From: Triatoma infestans | Lineage: Eukaryota > Arthropoda > Insecta > Hemiptera > Reduviidae | Length of the DNA stretch: 64,000 nucleotides | NCBI GenBank assembly: GCA_011037195.1 | Contig: JAAEAF010001907.1 | Span: 142,727-206,726, forward strand | Reading direction: 5' to 3' | Shown here: positions 1-10,500 of the stretch, piece after piece | Position numbering within the stretch: the stretch's first letter is position 1 | Layout of the letters: each line of letters starts with the position of its first letter | Notes under the pieces: model-generated | The model's database searches: none | What the model saw: only the letters and a program-made list of their open reading frames with translations | What the model was told of the DNA's origin: nothing | Translations under genes and position numbers: made by a program

Positions 1-399
1 AACTTTCTAAAGGAGTACATTTTTTACAAACATTTTGGAGAAGAGGTTTATGAGTAGTCATGAATCAGAATGTAAAAGCTTTTTGATGGTAACAATTTCA
101 AACTGTTTTTTGCTGAAATGAACGGTTTTTCACAAGGTTTTTTTAAATAAAAAAAATATTTCGTAAATAAATGTTTACGAAAGCCAAGATAAAGTAACAA
201 TTTTCAAAGACAACGTTCTAGTAGAACTATTCTACGCTTTAATCAGCAGTAGACAAAACAGTCTGGCAATTTCCATCTGTACTTCAAGGAAAAAAAGGCC
301 TATCATTTAGATAGATAAAGGACATAATGAGGAACTGTCATTTAGATAAATTGCACTTGAACTATAACTTGACATATTACTTTAGGGGCCAGGAAATGT
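1..399. other. AT-rich spacer, nothing recognised
   Basis: This stretch lies beyond the 3' end of MEK. Both strands have only short reading frames, and I see no repeat or RNA gene before the foldback element begins near 400. Confidence 0.5.
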
Positions 400-745
400 A
401 TTGATCAGAGATATTTTCCGTGATAGCTTGCTTTTTTTTTGTCGTCAACGACCGGTTTCGGACGCTCTCTCATCATCAGGATGTTGTGTTAAAACAATGC
501 AATATAAATTAATGTATTAATGCATTAATGTTAAAACAATGCAAAATAATAGATTCGCACAGAGCAAAATTAGTTACTGATTGTGTAGACTGAAAGTGCA
601 AAAACTGATTTTATTCTGAGCAAGTGTGTTATTGCATTGTTTTAACACACTTGGGCGAGCGCCTGAAACCGGTCGTTGACGACAAAAAGAAGCAGGCTAT
701 CACGGAAAATATCTCTGATGCTCTGCGAACCCAACCACAACAAAT
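400..745. mobile_element. Foldback (long inverted-repeat) element, copy 1
   Basis: The left arm (about 401-505) returns as its reverse complement in the right arm (about 630-725). The arms share GATATTTTCCGTGATAGC, GACCGGTTTCGG and GTTAAAACAATGCA. About 125 bases separate them, including CGCACAGAGCAAAATTAGT, which is also present between the arms of copy 3. There is no coding capacity, so it would be non-autonomous. The right arm keeps an outer end (CTCTGCGAACCCAACCA) that the left arm lacks, so the left end is truncated or diverged. Related copies lie at 6396, 11803 and 28500. Each arm carries a decayed hammerhead-like motif. Confidence 0.85.
446..484 (-). ncRNA. Hammerhead-like ribozyme motif, decayed (foldback copy 1, left arm)
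   Basis: Read on the minus strand, CTGATGA (479-473) is followed by a G/A-rich segment, CGTCC, GAAA and the palindrome ACCGGT ending in C. Core bases are present, but the segment between CTGATGA and GAAA no longer pairs well and helix I has a T-T mismatch. It is probably an inactive descendant of the intact motif at 28564-28601. Confidence 0.4.
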
Positions 746-1790
746 GCATTGATACTTTCTCGAACTGCTTATAATTGCGTTTGTTTACATTTTCATATAG
801 GTTTTTTATTCTACAAATTAGGATTAAAGTTAGATTTAGGGAAATTACGTTTTAAAATTGAATTGAATTTTTAATATAAATCAGATATGACAATAAAGGC
901 TGAAAATAATAAAATTATGCAACGTCATAAGGCTTCGCCCGAAATTATCTTTCGTCGCGAGTTATAGATAACTCAAAAAACTCTTGTGAATTTATACATG
1001 TAATAAAAAAATACTTTTACGATTACATTAATGTTCTACTTTTAAGTTACCTTTGGCGAGATTGACGTCCGTTCAGACACTAGATTCGAGAATCAGGATT
1101 GAAAGATATACTTTGGTTTTTATGATAAAAAAAAATCTCCAATTAGTAAGGAACAAATCATCTTATACAGGATCCTACAAAAAATTAAGGAAATTTTCAA
1201 CTACGAATCAACTAACAGAAATTTGGTCCCACTTATCATAACAAAAAAAAAAACTACAAATATTTGCCGTTTACAGAAAAGATAGTTTATAAATGTATTT
1301 ACTTACCACCTAATCGATTGTAAGTATTCAGCTCAATTGAGAAAATACAGGAAGATATAAGTATCAACCGAATTACTTCAAAATTGTAAGTTTGGAAACA
1401 AATATCCAATAAAAGTAACACTTTAAAACACTATAAATTAAAATTTATTTAAGAAACACGAAATGAAGTTAAACTCCATAAGGAAAATCGCTCTACAGAG
1501 TTCAACTCTTGGGTAACACATATTATGCAACGTCGTTTTTGGGAAGAACTTAAGCGGCACATATTTGTATAAATATTTATTTTTTCCCATTTTTTTTTAT
1601 GTACTTCTTGAAAATGATAACCATTTAAGGTTTAATTATAACGGATAAATATTATAATGCCCAGCCATGGAAGTCATTAATAGACGGAATATAATCAACA
1701 TTGTATACTATTATTATTATTATTATTATTATTACCACGTTATGAAATAAAATGAAATATTTTAAAGAGATAATTATAAAAAAAGGGATA
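746..1790. other. Non-coding, including the probable MEK 3' UTR
   Basis: No coding sequence is seen. The part nearest MEK should be its 3' UTR. It contains an ATT trinucleotide run (about 1708-1734) and, on the minus strand, AATAAA at 1581-1576, about 210 bases after the MEK stop. The rest is AT-rich and shows no recognised feature. Confidence 0.5.
1576..1581 (-). promoter_or_regulatory. Candidate poly(A) signal for MEK
   Basis: AATAAA on the minus strand, about 210 bases downstream of the MEK stop codon. In DNA this AT-rich the hexamer also occurs by chance, so this is only a candidate. Confidence 0.35.
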
Positions 1791-1943
1791 TTAGGAAAGC
1801 TGTTGTGGGGCAGATTTTGTAGGAGTGGCCGGTGTTAGACCCATAGTTTTACACACCCATCCGGCGATATCGACATCTTCACTTTCACATCTGCGTACCC
1901 AGTCGTGATTCTGAAAAATATAATAATAATAATAATAATAAAC
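1708..1943. repeat. Two trinucleotide microsatellites, (ATT)n and (AAT)n
   Basis: An ATT run at about 1708-1734 lies in the MEK 3' region and an AAT run at about 1914-1943 lies in the last MEK intron, just upstream of the final exon. They flank the final coding exon in opposite phase on the plus strand. Confidence 0.85.
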
Positions 1944-4900
1944 TCAATAGCTAAGAAATTAAAGAAAACTGAGAAATGTTGATTTTTATATAGTTGCAGT
2001 GCATTACATTCTTCATCATGATATGTAACTTATTACTAAGTCAAACATAATGTTCTCTGTAATACAAAAACAATCACAATCATACCCATTTTACCGTTAC
2101 ACAGTGTTGGGGGTTATAAAAACAATTTCTTAAGAAATATAGCAAAGTCAAGTAAGGGAATGCAATTTTTAACACTCCAGTACAGGAAAGTATTGCGATC
2201 GTATCAAATTATCGAAAATTAATTTAAACCGAAAAAAGGTTGTTTTGAAATTCTTGGAGTCTAAAAAAATGATTTTTAGCGAATGATCTGTTTATGATGT
2301 GTGTGCTGTAAATAGCAGTTAAAAGGCTAAGTATAAAATATAAGATTAAATTAAAATATAGATTACCATAAGTGTTTTGAGATCTGCTCTTTCCGATGGA
2401 TTTTTTTTAAGACATCTATCTACAAAATCCTTAAACTCATCAGAAAAAATTCCTGATGGAAGTTTTGGCGGTGGTTCGTTTACAATATAATCAAGTAGCT
2501 CGAATATTGCCATGGGACGAGGACCACTTCCATTACCTGGAAAGAAAATCTATGTTTCATTTAGAAAACATCGAAAAATAAAAACAATAAAAAACTGATA
2601 GACGCTCTCCAGAAAATGCTGAATCTCTCACCAACGAATTAGTCAAAATTACCTTGATGTACCGGCGAAGAAGCTGCCTGATTCTGACATAGACTTTGAC
2701 TCTGACTTGAAGCTTCATCATCACCATTACCGCTGGACCCAAATATTGCAGCCAAGGTTTTAGCATCCGGCGGTGGAATTGGATACATGCCTATAGCCAT
2801 TTCTACCAAAGACAGACCAAGTGACCATATGTCAGACTGTACGGAATAATGGGTTCCTTGTAGTCTTTCTGGCTGTAAATTGAAATTATTTTTGAATAAT
2901 CAAGCTAGCACTTATCACATCTATTTAGCTGTGCAGCGCTGTAATGTCCTTCCGGTCTTTTTCTAGAAAAAGATCCTGTCCTCATTGCTTGGAAGCTGTA
3001 ACCATTTAATATTATTATTATTATTTTATGGAAACACTTTAGATGCTCTGGTTTTCTTGATCAATTACATCTGTGTTGCTTTATTGTCTATTCTGAATCG
3101 TAAGTAATTTAAATGTTTCCTGTATTACCAGTTCTTTCACTAACACTGTTCATTTTAGCTCTATTCTAATAAGTTCAATAAGAACGATACATAAATCGCG
3201 CATATCTGTAATTTTGTGACGATAAAATTATTCACGCTAATAACTTACCGACATGTAAGATCTTGTCCCAACAAAAGAATTAGCCATTGAATCGATTAGT
3301 TGCCCCGAAACTCCAAAATCGCATATTTTAATTTCGCCTCCACTGTTAACTAGAATATTGCTTGGTTTTACATCACGATGCATTATAGCGTGCTTATCCC
3401 TCAGGTAATTAAGTCCTTTTAGCACCTGAAAATTAAAAGAAACTAATTTATTTTATCTTATTAGTGTCACATTCATATTAAACATTAACAATTTTATCAA
3501 AACAGGTGCAAACTGTTGTAGAGATATACTATGCTGAAAAGCAGTCCTTTAATTATACCAATTTTGAAACTGTCTAGAAATATTCCATTCGCATTAAAAA
3601 AAAAACTCAATCTTTCAAAATTTGGGATTAATATTAGAATTCCTCAATTTTCAGTTGTAAAAAAATGATATTCTCGCATGATAATATGTAAATCATTTGA
3701 AAATCACATTTCAATTGCAAAAATAATAATTACTTCTTAAGAAAATAGCAATTTTGGAAAAGTTGTAATAATTAAGTTTAGTGATAATCCATCAAGAAAA
3801 AAAGCATTCAATTATGCCAACATTTCGACTGAGTGTCCTGTCATTACCATGGTTTTAATATAAAGATAGTATTGGAAGATGTAAAGGAATATTTTTTAGT
3901 GGAACATATGAAGTTAAAAAAATGTTACAACATAGAAATATCAAAAAATAAAATAAAAGTTACTGGCTGCTTGTGTTAAATCATTTACTAAACTTTTTTG
4001 TAAAATAAATAAATTTTATTTAAGTAATTATTAAACAATACATTTCAGAGTAATCAGGGTGGAATTAACCAATACGCAAGACAAATGTCTATAGCCCATA
4101 ATTCGGAGGGGCTCCGAAATGTATATAATTTATATATTTACTTAACCCAAATATACTACATGTCAATTTAAACTGATTTAAACAACGCGCTATAACCAAT
4201 TTGTTTTGGCGCGTTATTTAAACTGACAAATTACTTTGGGTTAAAAAACTTCAGAGCATAAAATCAAAGTAAAAAGTGAAAATACATATTCTCTATTTTA
4301 ATGGAATAAAATAACCCTGACATGTCATAATTTTCAATTTTTACGGCTCCAATTTATTTTTTATGGAAAATACATGTTTACCTTTTTAAATTTACTACCT
4401 AACCTCACTTTGTAACGTTTATTTTTTAGAACTACTGTCGTTTTTCGTGTATTTTTTATAGCCTACCTCAACACTTTTTATCATACGGAAATCTCATTAC
4501 TTGATAACAAACCCTCCTCTGGTTGATGGCGTAAGTTTCCAAGACAAAAAAAAATATATATGTACATAAATAGGACCCGATTTATATTTTATCTAGGGCC
4601 CGCTTGAGGAATTTTATCCGGTCCTGAGAGTAATAACATTAAATTAATTAACCGAACTACCTACAGCGGAAGTAATAGTTCCTAGAATAGATTCTGGTAT
4701 TCTACTAGCTTTCTTGAGGATTAGATCTAGTGATCCTCCGTCCATGTACTCCATGCATATGCTAATTTCTCCATCACTAAAGGATAAAAAAAATATTATT
4801 TGTTATATTCATTGCCTTTGATTTCTTTCAACTATTAATACGGATTTTCCCTCAATGTATTACCTATAGAATGCCCCATAAAAGCCGACTATATGTGCGA

Positions 4901-5453
4901 AATTGCACTCGTGTAAAACTTTCAGTTCCCTAATTATTTGCTTCTTTATAGCTGGCTTTACTTCCAAATGAATCAGCTGAAAAAAAAGAAGATTAAATTG
5001 CAGTAATTATTAAGGACTCGCTAAACATATTTCTCTTATTTTTGTAGCAAACCTTTCTAGCCATTATAAGTCCACTTGATTTATGCTTAACTTTCATAAC
5101 CACTCCACCATTTCCAGCACCTAACTCACCCAATTTTTCAAAGTCATCATCACTCAATTCTCCTATCTTTTCTTTTTGGCATAGAAAAAATTCCATTCGC
5201 TTTCTTTGGGTGTCATCCATATCTAATTCTTCTAAACGTTCTTGTAAAACTTCAATACTTGTTTTACCAACTAAAGTACTCCTTCTGCCGAAAAAAAAAT
5301 CATTATGAAAATATTTTATGAAGCAAGCATTCAAGAAAATTATTTTATCACTTACTCAGACGCTTCAGATTTCGGAGTTGAGATAGATGGTGACAATGGG
5401 GCAGCTTCAATAGATCCAGGTGGTAGAGTTAGATTCAATTTATTTTTTGACAT
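1791..5453 (-). CDS. MAP2K1: Dual-specificity MAP kinase kinase MEK (MAP2K1/2)
   Basis: MEK phosphorylates ERK on Thr and Tyr within the Ras-Raf-MEK-ERK cascade in the cytoplasm. Coding exons, in order, are 5453-5356, 5284-5053, 4976-4864, 4776-4665, 3425-3249, 2872-2653, 2536-2367 and 1910-1791. All have GT-AG introns and join in frame to 413 aa, close to the family's usual ~395. Visible landmarks are the glycine loop GAGNGG (88-93), catalytic Lys110, HRDVKPSN with Asp203, DFG at 221-223, and the activation segment [10 protein letters not shown], in which Ser231 and Ser235 match the Raf-phosphorylated serines of human MEK1. A proline-rich insert (PIPPPD) and a Ser/Gln-rich loop follow in exon 6. 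The basic, hydrophobic N-terminus resembles the ERK docking site. The start is the ATG at 5453, whose product begins [13 protein letters not shown]. No key residue is missing. MEK1/2 are single-copy in insects (fly Dsor1). Confidence 0.96.
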
Positions 5454-6049
5454 TATTTTTAACAAACAAACGTGTTAATATGGTCGTAATAGGGATTATA
5501 ATAAAACTTTGAAAGGAATTTTGTAAAGCTTCGTACAGCTTCAATTGTAAATATTAAAGTCACTATTGCTACCGGCAACCTGCCACTACAGTTAGATTCG
5601 GCTACATATATTATATGAACACTATCATAGTTCCTTAACATCTCTTCAACAAATTTAATAGAAAATGCGACATACTTCTTTGATAAAACTAAAAAATGAA
5701 CAAGAAAAGCCTAAGAAATTGATATTTACAGTGAGTATTGGTGATTCAGATGGGTAGCAAACAAAATCAATTGCTCAACATAACTAATCTGACCAGCCAA
5801 ACACTCCTACATTCGCTATCTCTAATATTAATGTCTAATCGCTGAATCCTTTTTCGTCTAATGCAACTGGTAACATAACCTGTAACTTAGAGAACTTGCC
5901 ATATAATTTCCCATATTTATTTTTAAAAAAAATTGTTTAAAACTTTTCTCCTTATCCTTGACGCATATAAACATAAAAACATTTATTACTGCTTGCAACA
6001 AGCTTCATTATTAGTTTTGAGTTTAGAGGCTGTTGTTGCATAATGCATA

Positions 6050-6332
6050 TCCATTTTTTTAATCGATTCATGAAATAGCATCCTGGATCTAAAAAATATT
6101 AAGGGAAATACTTTTAAGAATAGTTCCGTAAAAAACATTCTTCCCTATTTTGATTGCCAGAATCTACTTAGCTAGTGGCGAAAAATTATTTAATACTTTA
6201 TCTTCTTCTGGTATTTAATACGTCGTAGCATGCATATTGATCTTGTTCCTGACCGCTTTCGGGACAGTTTGACAAATTTCCCTTAATATTTTTAGATCCA
6301 GGATGCTATTTGATGAATCGATTAAAATGGAT
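6050..6332. mobile_element. MITE-like inverted-repeat element
   Basis: A left arm of about 60 bases (6050-6111) is repeated in reverse complement at about 6274-6332 with few mismatches. Shared blocks include AATCGATTCATGAAATAGC and CATCCTGGATCTAAAAAATA. About 160 bases separate the arms. There is no reading frame. It is unlike the other inverted-repeat families in the window, and only this copy is seen here. Confidence 0.7.
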
Positions 6333-6395
6333 TTTCATCCATCGTCAGAGCAAATTCACTAAGTCGTTTACAGTTCATTTCAACGTAATTTTATG

Positions 6396-6470
6396 TTGGT
6401 TCGCAGAGCTGGAAAGCATCAGAGATATTTTCCGTGATAGCCTGCTTCTCTTTGTGGTCATCGACCATGA
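6396..6470 (+). mobile_element. Foldback element, single-arm remnant (copy 2)
   Basis: TTGGTTCGCAGAGCTGG and AGATATTTTCCGTGATAGCC followed by GTGGTCATCGACC match the outer 75 bases of the foldback arm seen at 28500-28570. The match stops before the hairpin, and no second arm is found nearby, so this is a truncated copy. Confidence 0.75.
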
Positions 6471-7556
6471 CGATTATATTTTATCTTCTTGTCAGAAATT
6501 TTCTGGGACAGTTTGACTATTTGTAAATTTCAAAAAACTAAACTTAACAAATACCAAATGAATTTAAATAGCTATTTTCATCAGCACATACAAATTATAG
6601 CTATAAGCGTAGTTTCGTCTATAAATAGTTATTCGTAATACTACCTATCCTTCCATACTATTTTCCTCAAGGATGAAAAATTAGGCTAATTTTAAACTAT
6701 AAAATATTTCGATCAAAATCCTTTAACTGGGAGTACAATTCCCTGGAGTAAGGAAGTGAACAGCTACTTCTTCCGGGGTCCTTGCATTCTTCCTAAGTTA
6801 AAGCATGAAGAAAAGTGACAAGTCTCAATTTTAATTTAATTTATTTTTTCGGTTGGTTTCGTTTCAAATTTAAACATTATCTGGCAGTGCTTGTGAAATC
6901 GTGATAAATTAAATATTTCATTTTTTATAAATGAAATTGCTATATATTCCCGAATAACCAGAGGAATTCTGGATCGTCACGCTAATCTCAGTCATTTCGT
7001 TAAGATTGTAGATCCCCAACCTGTATAATACTGAAAGCAACTGATCATTTAATAAACAATCAAAGTATGAAGAAAATTTATCATTTAGAATTATCAGAAT
7101 TGTAGTAAGAGGAAGTCGTGTGAGTATTTCATACCCAACTTTGTCTAATTGAAAGTTTTACAGAAAAAATTAGAGATTTATGCTTGAGAGCCCGCTTCAT
7201 TTTGTAATTACGACTAGTTTGGGAGCTTTGTCCACCATCGATAAAAGGAAGAGCATAGTGTAGTGTGTTAATAAAGCACATTTCCAGGAACGAATGTCAA
7301 TCATCCACACAATTATAATAATATTGATGATGAATTAAAAATTCAAAATTTTAAAATATATAAACATTGCAGCGAATTAATTTTGGCACTAATCATTTTT
7401 AATGCATAAACAGTTTAACAGATGAATATAGTACAATTATTTGTTGCTATTAATTCTTAGTTCGCACGTTAATTAATCCACATAGATCTTCATTAATTCT
7501 AAAAAAGCAATCAACGATATGCACTTTTAAGCAATTATTATGCTTCTATTATATTT

Positions 7557-10500
7557 TTACGAAGTCCGATCTAAAAGACCATTTTTTTCTGGTTCTAGAA
7601 ATTCTTCAACAATAGCGTTGACCATTTCTTTTAATGTGTTCTGAAGTGTATCGGAGTCCCTTTGAAAAAAAAAAACAGTTACAATGGAAACTTAAAAGTT
7701 TAGTGAAGTTATACAGAATTTGATATTCATAGTGAATAGCCTAGCTTTATCTACGAATTGCATTTTTAATTAACCACTTACTGTATTTCTGGATTAGCGC
7801 ATAATTCAGTATAGTATTTCAACTTTGGTTCAGTACCACTGGTTCTTAAGGTAATAACAAAACCATTGTCAAATGTAAATGTGATCATCTGACTACTAGA
7901 GGAAATGGGCAGAGTCGCTTTATTGTCTGGTTTTGTTGAATCAAATCCTGTTGTAAGATCTCTTACTGAAATAACTTTATACTTACCATTTACAAGACAT
8001 TCTGGGTACTAAAATCAAACGCAAAATGTTAGGTATTACACAATACTCAGAATCTAATAGTAAATTTTCTAAAGAAGAAAAAAAATGTCCACCATACTGA
8101 TTGTAAAGAAAGTCCATTGCATTTCTCTTTAAAATTTCTTAGCCTGTTAAATATTGCTTTTATTACTTCTGGTTTATGGCATATAAAATATGAATTATCG
8201 CACAAATGATGGCCGTATCTGAAAAGAAGTATATATATCATATTAATATAAATTAATATTACATGATTTGTTAGAGAGATCCTAATTAATTCAGTGTAAG
8301 AATGTGCCCATATGTTTCTTAAAATATCGGGAGTTTCGATCGAGTTTATGAACAAACTTTATCAATCACCAGTAACCCTGATGAAGCCATCTATCACTTT
8401 TATAGAATAATTTGGTTAATTCAATTAAATTTCAATTCTTATATTTGGTTATTCTTAGGAAGGTAGTTTGGAAGTGGACCCAGTTTGCTGTAAAAATCAA
8501 CACCAACACCACAGTTGATGCAAGAGATATCTCTGATCTTAAGTTTGGGTGTCACAGTTCCCACATAAAACCTGATGTTTCGCCTGCATTCAGAAAAAAA
8601 GATCAGGCAATTTCACATTTTCTATAAAGTAAATTCGCAACAAGACCCGCATTTTGATCAAATTTCCTTAAAAGGCTTTGCTTTGTAACTTGTATCACTT
8701 TAGTTATCTTGGCTCACCTTCCCGCTTTTTCAAGATGATATATTGTGCAAGAAATGTTATAGACCTTCCAAATTGGAAGCCTCTCCCAATAATCTGCTTT
8801 AGTAGAGGATGTGTTATTTACAGGTTTCTTTCTCTTATTAGGCTGTCCTATTAAGGAATATATGTGTCAATTATAGAAAATTTCGATTCTACCGAGTTGA
8901 ATCTTCGAGTGCAAAGACAAGAAATTCCATGCCAAACTTGATCAATAGTGGGCTACATTTCCCAAAAGTGGATATAAGTGCAATTATATTGTATAAATAA
9001 ATGTTTTATAAGAAAGAAATACCTTGCAATCAAGGCAGATATTCTCCCTATCTCACTCATCCTGTGCTAAGAAGGTTCAGTATACTTAGGCATAACTGCA
9101 CAGCGTATCTATACAGCAATATACTATGTATATCTTGAATATACTTCACAGCAACACCGCTTTCCAGTAGGGGTAAGATAGTACATTATCTTTAAACTAA
9201 TTTTTCATTGGTGGCATATTATGCAGTTCATCAATGGTAGATCCCCCCCAATGATTTGTATATGCGAACACCGCTACTCTCAATAAATAGGATCACATAT
9301 AATAAAGAGAAAAAAGTAAGGAATATTGTTTAACAAGCACAGGGGCGCAGGACGAAGAATAAGTCAATACATCCACAGGCAAGGACATAGATTCAATGAA
9401 AATTTGTTTGGATTTTACTTATACTCTTGTGATATTTCTTGGAAACATTGAGAAATGCCACTTGATGTCGCTCCTAGGGAATTCAATAAAGTAATATCGG
9501 TGCAAAATTGTCGATCCATTAGATGAACTGAGCATGGGATTAGTTGTCAGGAATACATCTCGTAAAAGAGTAGTTCTTTAGACGCTTTACATGAATGATA
9601 TCCTAGATTGAAGCTGCATCAGTCCTTTGGGGAATGCCAACCAAAGTTATGGACCTTAAAACGTGTGATCTCTCGATAATTTGAATAAAACAATCGATTT
9701 TTCTTTATGATTTAACTTACTTATTATAAATATCAACCAGTTTTGCAGTTAAACTTAGCCCATTATTATATAAATATGTGGCTAACTCTGCAACTATAAT
9801 TGCAGCGGAAACACCATCCTTATCCAGCACTGCATGTCCACACATAAAACCAATGGCTTCTTCAAAAGCAAACAACACTTCCTTTCCCTCTTTTATTAAT
9901 TGATACGCACGATTTCCCATCCATTTAAAACCTGTCAAGGTTTCCTGAAAACAACATTTTGTAATGATAGGGTATTAATTTACTAAAAATCATCAATATG
10001 TTACTTTTTTTTAAGAAATAAATATACCTCGAAACTAAAACCTTCAGCAGTTGCAATAGTTTTCAGAATTTTACTGGAAACGGTACTAGAAAGCAAGTAA
10101 ACATTGCTGTAATCAGCATTTGGATGTTTGTTCTTATAGGTTTGTATCATCCACCAGCCAAGTAAAGCTCCGATTTCGTTTCCAGTGAAGACTTTCCAGT
10201 TTCTGTATTAAGAAAGAATTATAATTAACTAACAAACAACATGAAAAATATTTTTTTAAAAATGAGTATATCAAATACAGACTCAGTTTTCTCAGCTACT
10301 GCAAGCCTATCCGCATCCGGATCATTTGCTAATATTATTACACTATTGTTGCTGTTAGCCGTTTTTATGGCTAAATCTAATGCACTTTTTCCTTCTTCTG
10401 GATTTGGAAATTTTACAGTTGGAAACTCTGGATCTGGTAATATTTGTTCGGTGACAGCAATAAGTTCCTAAAATTATTGTTACTATTATTTATCCCACCA

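Larger units (their letters stand above)
5454..7556. other. Intergenic spacer between MEK and PGM2
   Basis: MEK and PGM2 are tandem on the minus strand, so this holds the MEK 5' UTR and promoter and the PGM2 3' UTR. I see no TATA box I would defend. It contains an inverted-repeat element (6050-6332) and a partial foldback arm (6396-6470). The remainder, including 6471-7556, has only short chance reading frames. Confidence 0.6.

Noticed and set aside
5459..5641. 60-codon frame upstream of MEK
   Set aside because: No homology or splice signal joins it to MEK; it lies in the presumed 5' UTR or promoter.
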